From assembly GCA_030527765.1 (NCBI GenBank), contig JAUNAE010000004.1, forward strand, positions 1 through 34,200: a stretch of 34,200 nucleotides of DNA. Reading direction: 5' to 3'. Position 1 is the stretch's first letter. Each line of letters starts with the position of its first letter. Origin of the DNA: Eubacteriales bacterium (GTDB lineage Bacteria > Bacillota_A > Clostridia > Lachnospirales > Lachnospiraceae). A program made the position numbers and the translations under genes. Under the pieces are notes generated by a model. The model was not told where the DNA came from and searched no databases. It worked only from the letters and a program-made list of their open reading frames with translations. Of this stretch, positions 22,088 to 29,744 are shown in pieces.

Positions 22088-23452
22088 TTATGAGAAGTTT
22101 GTAATCAGCGTCACAATTCTAAGTGCAAACAGACAGAAGACAACCCACATAATCGGGCTGATCTCTTTTGATTTTCCTTCGAATACTTTCAGAATTACCC
22201 ATACAAGAATTCCGAACATGATACCTGTTGCGATAGAATATGACAGCGGCATCATAAGCATAGCCATATAAGCGGCAGCTGTATCTGCGATGTCTCCGTT
22301 AAACTCAATTTTCTTAGCAGAGGAAACCATCAGCATACCTACATACAGCAGTGCCGGTGCGGTAGCAAATCCCGGAATTGCAAGGAAGATCGGGCTCAGG
22401 AAAATAGATACCAGGAACATAAATCCAGTTGTCACTGCGGTAAGTCCTGTACGTCCGCCTGCAGCAACACCTGCACTGGACTCAACAAAGGATGTGACAG
22501 TGGATGTACCAAGGCATGCACCGATGGTTGTACCAACCGCATCTGCCATAAGTACACGGCCAACGCGTGGAAGTTTGCCTTCCTTATCCAGAAGACCTGC
22601 TTTGTCGGCAACACCGACAACGGTACCAACGGTATCAAACAAATCTACATACAGGAAGCTGAATACGATTGCGACAAACTGAATAAAGTTTTTTGCAGCC
22701 CATCCGAAGTTGAATTTGAAAGCAGTGTTGGCAATTCCGCCAAGCTGGAGACCTTCGGAGAAGTTCGGGAACACACTGTATACACCGGCATCGATATCTA
22801 CCACATACCAGCCGCATTTCTCTGCGATCATGGCAAGAATCCATGTAGCAAGGATTCCGATCAGAACAGATCCCTTCACATTGTAATGTACCAGAATCAG
22901 AATAATCACAAAACCGATCAGTGCAAGTGCCACACTTGGAGAAGCAAGATTTCCAAGTCCTACAACTGTGGATCCATCTGCAACGATAATGCTTGCATTC
23001 TGCAGACCGATGAATGCGATAAACAGTCCGATACCTGCGGAAATACCGTTTTTCAGGTTTGCAGGAATTCCGTTAATAATCTGTTCACGTACTTTAAAGA
23101 AAGACATCAGGATGAAAATAATACCTTCCACAAATACAGCTGTTAAGCATACAGTAAAGGCATTCTCTGCACCGCCCAATTCGCCAAGGCACACGGTGTA
23201 AGCAAAGTAGGCATTCAGGCCCAGTCCTGCTGACAGTGCAATCGGATAATTTGCCCACAGACCCATAATGAAGGTCGCAATCGCAGATGCAATTGCAGTC
23301 GCAACAAACACACCGCTTCGATCCATAACTGTTCCCAGAATGTTCGGGTTAACAGCCAGAATGTAAGCCATTGTGAGGAATGTGGTGAGACCAGCTACGA
23401 TCTCTCTGCGCACGGTGGTGCCGTGCTCTTTCAGATGAAAAAAGTTTTCCAT
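22088..23452 (-). CDS. NCS2-family purine (guanine/hypoxanthine-type) permease
   Basis: A 454-residue, 12-14-helix membrane transporter of the AzgA/PbuG branch of NCS2, which takes up guanine, hypoxanthine or adenine with protons. Family blocks are REIVAGLTTFLTMAYILAVN at the N-terminus, ALSAGLGLNAYFAYTVC, FLYVDLFDTVGTVVGVADKAGLL and TSTVTSFVESSAGVAAGGRTGL. The ATG 23452 matches the family start (ENFFHLKEHGTTVRRE). The good ribosome site AAGGAGG is 23 nt away and is separated from it by the palindrome CCGGTATATACCGG. No purine riboswitch core is seen upstream. Substrate choice among purines is inferred. Confidence 0.92.
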   Translation of the reverse strand: MENFFHLKEHGTTVRREIVAGLTTFLTMAYILAVNPNILGTVMDRSGVFVATAIASAIATFIMGLWANYPIALSAGLGLNAYFAYTVCLGELGGAENAFTVCLTAVFVEGIIFILMSFFKVREQIINGIPANLKNGISAGIGLFIAFIGLQNASIIVADGSTVVGLGNLASPSVALALIGFVIILILVHYNVKGSVLIGILATWILAMIAEKCGWYVVDIDAGVYSVFPNFSEGLQLGGIANTAFKFNFGWAAKNFIQFVAIVFSFLYVDLFDTVGTVVGVADKAGLLDKEGKLPRVGRVLMADAVGTTIGACLGTSTVTSFVESSAGVAAGGRTGLTAVTTGFMFLVSIFLSPIFLAIPGFATAPALLYVGMLMVSSAKKIEFNGDIADTAAAYMAMLMMPLSYSIATGIMFGILVWVILKVFEGKSKEISPIMWVVFCLFALRIVTLITNFS

Positions 23453-23462
23453 TTCTCTTACC

Positions 23463-23512
23463 GGTATATACCGGCTCCTCCTTAATAATATTAATATGAT
23501 GCATAACCTCAA
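23463..23512 (-). promoter_or_regulatory. Permease promoter and structured ribosome-site spacer
   Basis: On minus, TTGAGG (23507-23512), a 16-bp spacer and TATTAT (23485-23490) precede AAGGAGGAG (23475-23483). CCGGTATATACCGG can fold as a hairpin in the mRNA between that site and the start codon, bringing the two closer. A second possible promoter (TTTACG-17-TAACAT) lies further upstream, near 23590-23620. Confidence 0.45.
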
Positions 23513-23623
23513 AATGAAAAAACATATCCTTAACTGCAGGAAATTCCTAAGTTGCGATGTCCCTTCATTTTCAGGCAGCACACCTATGTTACCAGAAGAA
23601 AACCGTACCGTAAAGATCTAATT

Positions 23624-25066
23624 TTACAGATTCGAGAGGACTCTTTCGCTTCCTTGCAATACCGGCGGTATTTTGATCAGGACTTCCGTTCCCTTGCCGC
23701 TCGTTGACTGAATTTCCATGGTTCCATTGCACATCGTCTTAATCCGATATCTCGTATTCTCAACTCCGATGTGCACTCTTCTGTCAATTCCCGGCTGTTC
23801 GCTCTGGAATCCCATTCCATTGTCCCGCACCCGGATTACATACTTCCCCTGTTCCGGCTCTCTATAGGTCGAAACCTCAATTCTGCCGCCTTCCTCAAGG
23901 TACTGAACTCCATGCATAATCGCATTTTCAACCAGTGGCTGAAGAGTGATCGGAGGAACTTTGAATTCCTTTTCCCGAATATCAAAGAGGAACTGAATTT
24001 TTGGAAACCGAACTTTCTCTATACTGAGGTAATTGTCGAGACACTCCAGATCTTCCTCAAAATCCACCGGCTCTTCCAGCACTGCTGCCTTAAGATTGTT
24101 TCTCAGATATCGCGCAAATTTTTCTGTGATCATGCTCGCTTTCGGAGGATCTGTCTCACAGAAATACTGAATCGTATTCAGCACATTCGTCACAAAATGC
24201 GGGCGAACCTGACTGATCATCACCGAGAATCGTGCCTGCTCCGAGATTCTTCTCTGTTCGGACTGAGCCTGACAGATTGTCTGTTCCGCCAGTTGCAGCT
24301 GTTTGCGGTAGCGGTATTCATCATCAATATCAATGCCGTAAAATACACATTCATAATCCCCGGAAACAGGATTCGTCATAAGACGTCCCGTGAGCCGTGC
24401 CCATTTAATACTTCCATCACTGAAATAGGACTGGGATTCCATAATGACTTCCGGAATGTTCTGTCTGCAGTGCTCTGTCAGAACATCAATGTTATAGATT
24501 TCCCGAAACTTCTCTCTATGTTCTTCGTCCGGTATATAGTTGCTGATATCTTTCAGAAGTGCATCTGCCTTCGTCTCGTTCTGGAGAATTTTGACCGCTG
24601 TCGCAATTCCGTTAATCATCAGCACCTTATTCTGAGACAGATTCATATAAAAAATCCCCTGCGCCTCCGGGATCGCCCTGAATATTTCGCTGATTTTCTT
24701 CTCGTAGGACTGCTGCGCCCGTCGGATTCCTGTGACATCCGATGCGTACTCCATGAAGTAGTCCTCTCCATCGATCTGAAAGACTTCTGTCTTTACGTGA
24801 AAAACCTGCTTCCCATTGTCGACTTCCGTTTCATAACTGCTCTCCCCTTCCGGCATAGACAACATCGGACAGAAAGGACAGACTGCATCCAGCCCCATCA
24901 TGTATTTGTAGCAATACTCACCCACATAATCCTTCTCACCATGGTCGGTAAAATTTCTTGCTGCTTTGTTTGCATAACACATTTTGAAATCTTTGAGTGT
25001 GCTGTATTGAATCAGCTGATTTGTGTTATCAAGTATTTCTTTGTAAATATTATTTGATTTCTTCAT
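23624..25066 (-). CDS. PAS-domain sensor histidine kinase, LytS-type (soluble)
   Basis: A 480-residue sensor kinase without transmembrane helices. Two PAS-like regions come first (about 10-115 and 125-250); the first holds a C-x-x-C (VCPFCPM). The His-kinase domain of the LytS/YehU class follows, with phospho-acceptor His290 in SQVRPHFVTNVLNTIQYF. The ATPase domain is intact: N box VENAIMHG (Asn381), G1 box RDNGMGF (Asp415) and G2 box HIGVENTRYRI. ATG 25066 has GGGAGAG upstream; the longer frame has no such site. It is last in a unit with a membrane pseudokinase and a zinc-ribbon protein; the response regulator lies just upstream. The PAS ligand is unknown. Confidence 0.88.
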   Translation of the reverse strand: MKKSNNIYKEILDNTNQLIQYSTLKDFKMCYANKAARNFTDHGEKDYVGEYCYKYMMGLDAVCPFCPMLSMPEGESSYETEVDNGKQVFHVKTEVFQIDGEDYFMEYASDVTGIRRAQQSYEKKISEIFRAIPEAQGIFYMNLSQNKVLMINGIATAVKILQNETKADALLKDISNYIPDEEHREKFREIYNIDVLTEHCRQNIPEVIMESQSYFSDGSIKWARLTGRLMTNPVSGDYECVFYGIDIDDEYRYRKQLQLAEQTICQAQSEQRRISEQARFSVMISQVRPHFVTNVLNTIQYFCETDPPKASMITEKFARYLRNNLKAAVLEEPVDFEEDLECLDNYLSIEKVRFPKIQFLFDIREKEFKVPPITLQPLVENAIMHGVQYLEEGGRIEVSTYREPEQGKYVIRVRDNGMGFQSEQPGIDRRVHIGVENTRYRIKTMCNGTMEIQSTSGKGTEVLIKIPPVLQGSERVLSNL

Positions 25067-25116
25067 CAATCTCTCCCGTACAATGCGGATTCTTTGCTCC
25101 TTTTGCCGTGCACATT

Positions 25117-25371
25117 CTATTTGCAAAACCCTGTATAACTGTCTTCATATCCGCACTGACTGCAGATCAGCCGGATTCCCCAGCTGTTTTCTTTCACAGA
25201 GAATCTCCTGCTCTTACACTGTGGACAGCGGTATCCCCTCGCTTCCCAGAGGTTTCCTCTTTCGGCGACATTTCCTCCGTTCACATCATTCGGCTCTTCA
25301 TCATCGATGTGCCGGATCTGTTCTATAAACTTCTGCTCCTTTTCCTTCGTTCGCCCTCTGATCAAAATCAT
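25117..25371 (-). CDS. Small zinc-ribbon protein between two kinases
   Basis: An 84-residue protein with a charged N-terminal half (RTKEKEQKFIEQIRHIDDEE) and a C-terminal zinc ribbon, CPQC ... CSQC (RCPQCKSRRFSVKENSWGIR then LICSQCGYED). It lies 19 bp after the membrane kinase gene and 50 bp before the PAS kinase gene, in the same direction, so it is probably part of their operon. The site GGAG is about 12 nt from ATG 25371. It may be a redox- or zinc-sensing accessory protein, but that is inference; I do not recognise a named family. Confidence 0.72.
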   Translation of the reverse strand: MILIRGRTKEKEQKFIEQIRHIDDEEPNDVNGGNVAERGNLWEARGYRCPQCKSRRFSVKENSWGIRLICSQCGYEDSYTGFCK

Positions 25372-25390
25372 CGTTCTTCACTTCTCCGCA

Positions 25391-26701
25391 TCACGCATCG
25401 TTGTTATTGGTATTTCCCGCTTCTGTTGTTCTTCCCTGTTTCTCCTTCCGATTTTCCGGAATTCGAATGGTAACGGTCGTCCCCTGTTCCTCGGACAGAA
25501 TTTTTAAAGTTCCCCGGCACATCATCTGAATCTTATTTTTTACCGTCCATAAATTATCGTAAGCTCGATCCTCCAGGGGATCATAGTTCTCTCCGTTGTC
25601 CTGAATACAAATGACGTGTTCTCCCTTTTTTTCATCTTCCCGGGTAGAAATTTTTATAAGGGTGTCCTCTTCCCCTCTTCTGTGCTCTATCGCAATTTCC
25701 ACCAGAGGCTGCAGCGTCATTGGTGGGATCCGGAAATCCTCATCCCGGATATCGTAAACGAATTTCATATTCGGAAATCTCATTTTTTCAATACTCAGGT
25801 AATTGTCCAGATGGTACAAATCCATCGGAAAATCCACCAGTCCTTTCATGAACACCGCATCAATGTTCATTCGCAGATATTTGGAAAATTTTCTCGTCGC
25901 AGCCGCTGCAAGTTTCTGATCCGTATCGCAAAGAAACTGGATGGTGTTCAATGCATTCCCAAGAAAATGGGGCTGCAGCTGACTGAGTGAGAGACGGACT
26001 TGCCGTTCCTGAAGATCTTTCTCCCGTTCCGTCTGAAGAAACAGACAGATAATCACACAGATAAACGTATCTGCCGTTCCGATCAGAGCGATTCCATAAA
26101 ACATCCACTGACTCACCATCGCCGTCAGTGGCAGAAGAATGCAGATCCACATGACGATCTTCTCACTCTTTCCCAGATATTTTCTGTATTTCACAAGATA
26201 ATATGCGATGAAACCGATTCCCAGAAATATATGAATCATGGACAGTCCGTACAGCCCTGCCCTTGTATACTGCGGTGCAAAAAAGAAATATACCGGATGA
26301 AACAGATTCACAAACAGGAGAAGAAACATCACGCTTTCCACTCCATAGAGAACGTAATTGGTCTTTCGGATGATTGGTATTTTCTCTGACAAATACTCTG
26401 TAAAATAGTCGTACAGCATCGGCATCATCAAAAACGCACAGGCAAAGGACATGTAATTAAACACTCTCACCAGAATCCAGGCGATGTTTCCTGTTCCGAA
26501 TCGAAAAATGAGAGCCAGAAGATCCGACAGAACATTAAGCGTGTTGAACACCATGCAGTATTTCATTCTGTAATAGCTTCGGACCTTGTATTTGCTGGTA
26601 AGCATATACAGCAGAATAACAACAAGAGACAGGACAACACTGTAGCTTTCCAATACTGCACTGATGACTCGGGTATGATCCACAAACAGTTCCCCCCTCA
26701 T
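25391..26701 (-). CDS. Membrane LytS-type histidine kinase with degenerate ATP site
   Basis: A 436-residue protein. About six or seven hydrophobic helices fill residues 15-222, then a LytS-class domain with His245 in LSQLQPHFLGNALNTIQFL. The ATP-binding domain is degenerate. The N box reads VEIAIEHRR, with Ile336 where Asn is required for magnesium binding. The G1 box reads QDNGENY instead of DxGxG, and the G2 glycine is missing (NLWTVKNKI). The phospho-acceptor region is well kept. I infer a pseudokinase that senses at the membrane and works with the intact PAS kinase, probably by heterodimerisation or as a phospho-acceptor. The frame opens at ATG 26701. Confidence 0.82.
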   Translation of the reverse strand: MRGELFVDHTRVISAVLESYSVVLSLVVILLYMLTSKYKVRSYYRMKYCMVFNTLNVLSDLLALIFRFGTGNIAWILVRVFNYMSFACAFLMMPMLYDYFTEYLSEKIPIIRKTNYVLYGVESVMFLLLFVNLFHPVYFFFAPQYTRAGLYGLSMIHIFLGIGFIAYYLVKYRKYLGKSEKIVMWICILLPLTAMVSQWMFYGIALIGTADTFICVIICLFLQTEREKDLQERQVRLSLSQLQPHFLGNALNTIQFLCDTDQKLAAAATRKFSKYLRMNIDAVFMKGLVDFPMDLYHLDNYLSIEKMRFPNMKFVYDIRDEDFRIPPMTLQPLVEIAIEHRRGEEDTLIKISTREDEKKGEHVICIQDNGENYDPLEDRAYDNLWTVKNKIQMMCRGTLKILSEEQGTTVTIRIPENRKEKQGRTTEAGNTNNNDA

Positions 26702-26765
26702 TTTGTATTTTTTTCACAGCTGCAATTCTCACGGAACCCGACTTGAATTTAGACTTTTTTCCAGA

Positions 26766-26799
26766 GTATCACAGGGGTTTCAACAAAAGTTCAACAAAA
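26766..26799 (-). promoter_or_regulatory. Kinase-operon promoter with 11-bp-phased direct repeats
   Basis: On minus, TTGAAC (26789-26794), a 17-bp spacer and TGATAC (26766-26771). TTCAACAAAA occurs twice on plus (26779-26788 and 26790-26799), 11 bp apart, overlapping the -35. Direct repeats in helical phase suggest a regulator site, perhaps for the adjacent response regulator. Confidence 0.55.
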
Positions 26800-26832
26800 A
26801 AGCCGGACAATACGAAATCTTCGTACTGTCCG
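26796..26832 (-). terminator. Terminator of the response-regulator gene
   Basis: On minus, CGGACAgTACGA pairs with TCGTAtTGTCCG around 5 nt and runs into GC-TTTTTTG. It lies 8 bp after the stop codon, separating the regulator from the kinase operon, whose promoter overlaps its T-run. Confidence 0.85.
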
Positions 26833-26839
26833 ACTGCCT

Positions 26840-27649
26840 TCAACGATACACAAGCTGTGCCAGCGTAACTTCTGCCCAGGAATACTGCATCATGTACTCC
26901 CCGCAAAAGGCGTTTCCTGCTTCTTCATTACCACTTAAATAGTCATAGTAATCACATTGAAACAATTCTGTATTTACACTGATCTGATTTCTTGATTTTA
27001 CAACAAGCCCCTGGATTCCAAGCTTTTCAAAATCCAATATCATATCATGGATATACGTGTGCAGCTGACGATTTCGCATCTTATCGTACATACCGTCCTC
27101 CCAGATAATGGAGGCAAGCTCCGACATGGTGGTACTGCTTCCTCTGCGGTCCACAAGGTACGCAAACACCTCTTTCGATTTGCTGCGCCGAAAATGGACA
27201 ATCTGTCCTTTCACATATACATCAAAATTACCAAAGCATTGTACCCTCACTTCTTTTTGTTCTGAGGAGACCTTCGATTTTTTTCGTCTCTTCTCAAACA
27301 TCTCCAGTTCCGCCTGCAGTTCTTCCATCCCGACCGGTTTCACCAGATACCCATCTGCCTTAATCCGGAATGCCTTCACCGCAAATGTCTCATATCCTGT
27401 GGCAAAAATGAGATAACTGTCCGGATACAGCGTTCGTACACTAACCGCAAGATCCAGTCCGTTTACTTTATGATTTCCGAGCATGATATCCATAAAAATC
27501 ACATCCGGCCGGTTGCCATCTTTCAGCCAGTTCAATGCCTTTTCCGGATCCGTAAACTGGACGATCTCTGCGTGGTCTGTACATTTGTTAATTTTCAGTT
27601 CCAGATTTTTCAGGGCGATAATCTCGTCGTCCACCATTAATATTTTCAT
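26840..27649 (-). CDS. Response regulator with SARP-like winged-helix output domain
   Basis: A 269-residue two-component regulator. The receiver domain (1-120) has Asp7-Asp8, phospho-acceptor Asp54 (VIFMDIML), Thr84 (IFATGYET) and Lys104 (YLVKPVG), so all signalling residues are intact. The output part (about 130-225) opens VRVQCFGNFDVYVKGQIVHF and has RRSKSKEVFAYLVDRRG, a winged helix of the SARP/OmpR type. A short remnant of the following helical region is present but not a full BTAD. It is not a LytTR output, although its kinases are LytS-type. It has its own terminator and lies directly upstream of the kinase operon. Targets unknown. Confidence 0.9.
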   Translation of the reverse strand: MKILMVDDEIIALKNLELKINKCTDHAEIVQFTDPEKALNWLKDGNRPDVIFMDIMLGNHKVNGLDLAVSVRTLYPDSYLIFATGYETFAVKAFRIKADGYLVKPVGMEELQAELEMFEKRRKKSKVSSEQKEVRVQCFGNFDVYVKGQIVHFRRSKSKEVFAYLVDRRGSSTTMSELASIIWEDGMYDKMRNRQLHTYIHDMILDFEKLGIQGLVVKSRNQISVNTELFQCDYYDYLSGNEEAGNAFCGEYMMQYSWAEVTLAQLVYR

Positions 27650-27681
27650 TTCACTCTTCTGTCCTTTTTGAAACCAATCCT

Positions 27682-27705
27682 CTTACGAGATTCGCATTTT
27701 AATTT
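27682..27705. repeat. Fragment of the structured-repeat tail
   Basis: CTTACGAGATTCGCATTTTA followed by ATTT matches the right end of the repeat at 2579-2750 with one base change. It lies in the leader region of the response-regulator gene. Confidence 0.6.
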
Positions 27706-27857
27706 CACGGTTATCCAATATATACAAATGATTTTCAAGAGTCTCCACGATTTATACTCATATTACACCTAATCAATCCAAAATAATACCGATCCAACTA
27801 TCTTTTTTGTTTATTCTATTTCGAATTTGCATCCAAATATGTCGTCATTTTGCATAA

Positions 27858-28062
27858 AACGCACCGCGAACCATCGAAGAGAAGAATTATCTCATCTTTG
27901 GTATTACCGAAGTACAATATATTTCCTCTGCAGGACTTCGTGTCCTTTTGAAAGCTCAGGAACTTCTCACAACATGAAAAGACTCCCTCTTCATCAGATG
28001 GGAGTCTCTTCTATTGACCAAATTTTCATATCCGGCAGCTTCAGCATCCAATCCACAGCCTT
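27858..28062 (+). pseudogene. Decayed STAS-domain (anti-sigma factor antagonist-like) gene
   Basis: In one plus frame from 27858 the translation contains KNYLIFGITEVQYISSAGLR and then VLLKAQELL, ending at TGA 27975-27977. This is the core of STAS anti-anti-sigma proteins (LIxDxSxLxYISSAGLRVLL), including the Ser-Ser of the phosphorylation loop. In the next frame, QIFISGSFSI resembles the C-terminal xIFxITGFSxIL of the family. There is no N-terminal third, no start codon and no ribosome site, so it is a frameshifted remnant. The rest of 27650-28107 holds only repeat fragments. Confidence 0.65.
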
Positions 28063-28070
28063 CAAAAAAA

Positions 28071-28112
28071 GCTCTGCTCATTTAAACGGTGGACTTACTT
28101 GATTCGGTTAAA
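28071..28112. repeat. Right end of the interspersed repeat (copy F)
   Basis: GCTCTGCTCATTTAAACGGT then GGACTTACTTGATTCGGTTA and AA align with the right third of copy D (6246-6285). Its terminal GGTTAAA supplies the TAA stop (28108-28110, minus) of the ABC permease gene. Confidence 0.75.
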
Positions 28113-28848
28113 GTGCCAGCTCTTTCTTTTTAAAAATTCTCACACTGACAAAAATCGCAATCACAATGTACACGACCAGAGGAATAAACTTCGATACCGA
28201 GAAGGTTCCCAAATACAAATGTGATGCCAGTGCATTCTCCAGGGATGAAAAGGTGTAGTTTTCCAGTGTCAGCATCTCCAGTCCCTTAATCTGTTTCAGC
28301 ATCATCAGGATTCCTTTATCAAGATCTGCTGCCAGTGCAATGTACAGAATCAGCCCTGCCGTCGGTGAGAAAAATCCAAAAATCGGAATCATTGCAAAGC
28401 TTAACAAACCTACGTGCTGTATCCAGGAAGTCACAAACAGAATCAAAAGCTGTCTGATCTGGGAACCCTCCAGCCTCGCCCCGAGAATCGGATTCAAGAT
28501 CAGATTCAAAAGGGTCAGCACCAAAAGGTTAAAGCACATCACGATCGCGATTTCCAGATATTTAAACAATACAATCCGGCGCCTTGAAATTCCTCTTCCT
28601 ATGGCCACCTGCATAACATTGGCATTCATGAAATCGTTGAAAATCGCACCAAATTCAACAATCACCATAATAATCCCTAGAATTTCAAAGGATGTTGTTG
28701 CCGCCCCCAGAAAACTGGAGGCACTGCTCTTTCTTGAATAAGAATAGCAGACAACGGCAACATGTATGATAAACATTCCCAAAATGGCTATCATAAGAGG
28801 GACTCTTCTCATCAAACGCTTCAGATCCGCCTGCAAAAAATTACGCAT
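28108..28848 (-). CDS. ABC-2-type transporter permease
   Basis: A 246-residue membrane protein with about six hydrophobic helices, the size and layout of ABC-2 permeases paired with BcrA/lantibiotic-type ATPases. A conserved-type region is MQVAIGRGISRRRIVLFKYLE after the second helix, and the C-terminus ends in a basic KKKELAL. ATG 28848 overlaps the ATPase stop codon by 8 bp and has GGAGGGGAT just upstream; an earlier in-frame ATG at 28863 is less suitable. The stop codon is part of repeat copy F. The substrate could be a peptide or an antimicrobial; nothing decides this. Confidence 0.85.
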   Translation of the reverse strand: MRNFLQADLKRLMRRVPLMIAILGMFIIHVAVVCYSYSRKSSASSFLGAATTSFEILGIIMVIVEFGAIFNDFMNANVMQVAIGRGISRRRIVLFKYLEIAIVMCFNLLVLTLLNLILNPILGARLEGSQIRQLLILFVTSWIQHVGLLSFAMIPIFGFFSPTAGLILYIALAADLDKGILMMLKQIKGLEMLTLENYTFSSLENALASHLYLGTFSVSKFIPLVVYIVIAIFVSVRIFKKKELAL

Positions 28849-29665
28849 CCATATCCCCTCCAATCAAATCAAAGTAAATATCCTCAAGGTTACGTGTCCT
28901 CTGTTTCGTGGAAAGCACCTCAATTCCGGCGGCAGACAGTACCTCTCTTGCCTTGTCCCCATCCGACACTTTCAAACTCACAATATCATCGCTGACCATC
29001 AGGTCCTCCTGGGTCACAACCTTTGCAATGACCCCGTTATTCACAATTCCGAAAGTGTCCGCTGTATTTTGCAGTTCCGAAAGAATATGGGAAGACACAA
29101 TCATCGTCATTTTGTATTCCCGGTTCAGATGCTGAATCAAATGACGAATATCTGCAATTCCCTGGGGATCCAGTCCATTCGTCGGCTCATCCAGAATAAC
29201 CACCTCCGGATTTCCAAGAATCGCATTGGCGATACCGAGCCTCTGCTTCATTCCAAGAGAAAATCCCTTAAACTTTGTCTTCACACCTTCCAGACCGACA
29301 ATCTTCAGTACACGGTCTGCCTCAGACTTGTCCTTAATCCCCTTCATATCACAGAAGTATTCCATATTCTGCTTTGCCGTCATATATGGGAAAAAGCAGG
29401 ATCCAACCATGAACCCGATATGAGTGTGCTGAATTCCTTTTTCATAAGGCTCTCCGCCGATTCTCACCTCTCCGGACTGGTGAGCGGACAGCCCAAGCAG
29501 CACCTTAAAAATTGTCGTCTTTCCGGATCCGTTCTTTCCGATCAGACCGAAAATATTCCCCTTGGAGATATCCAGATTTACCCCCTTCAGCACTGCATGT
29601 TTTCCGTAACTTTTATGAATATCCCGCAAAGAAATAATTGCGTCCTTCGTCTCTGTTTTCGCCAT
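28841..29665 (-). CDS. ABC transporter ATP-binding protein
   Basis: A 274-residue ATPase. Walker A is GLIGKNGSGKTT (40-51), the signature is FSLGMKQR (135-142, a common variant of LSGGQ), Walker B is VVILDEPTNGLDP (155-167), and the switch His lies in IVSSHILSEL. The sequence class is that of BcrA/CcmA-like exporters. ATG 29665 has AGGAG about 7 nt upstream; the longer frame overlaps the peptidase gene and lacks a ribosome site. It is translationally coupled to its permease. An AATGCCG/CGGCATT hairpin lies between it and the peptidase gene. Confidence 0.93.
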   Translation of the reverse strand: MAKTETKDAIISLRDIHKSYGKHAVLKGVNLDISKGNIFGLIGKNGSGKTTIFKVLLGLSAHQSGEVRIGGEPYEKGIQHTHIGFMVGSCFFPYMTAKQNMEYFCDMKGIKDKSEADRVLKIVGLEGVKTKFKGFSLGMKQRLGIANAILGNPEVVILDEPTNGLDPQGIADIRHLIQHLNREYKMTMIVSSHILSELQNTADTFGIVNNGVIAKVVTQEDLMVSDDIVSLKVSDGDKAREVLSAAGIEVLSTKQRTRNLEDIYFDLIGGDMDA

Positions 29666-29744
29666 CCTTCTTCTCCTTTTACTGCAGCACATTCCAAACC
29701 GGTTATAGTAACACCGCAGGATAATGCCGCCTCTCCGGCATTCA

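Noticed and set aside
23453..23623. Purine riboswitch upstream of the NCS2 permease gene
   Set aside because: I looked for the conserved three-way-junction core and loop sequences and found none.
23771..25057. Long plus-strand open frame opposite the PAS kinase gene
   Set aside because: No ribosome site and no recognisable domain; the kinase on minus has complete motifs.
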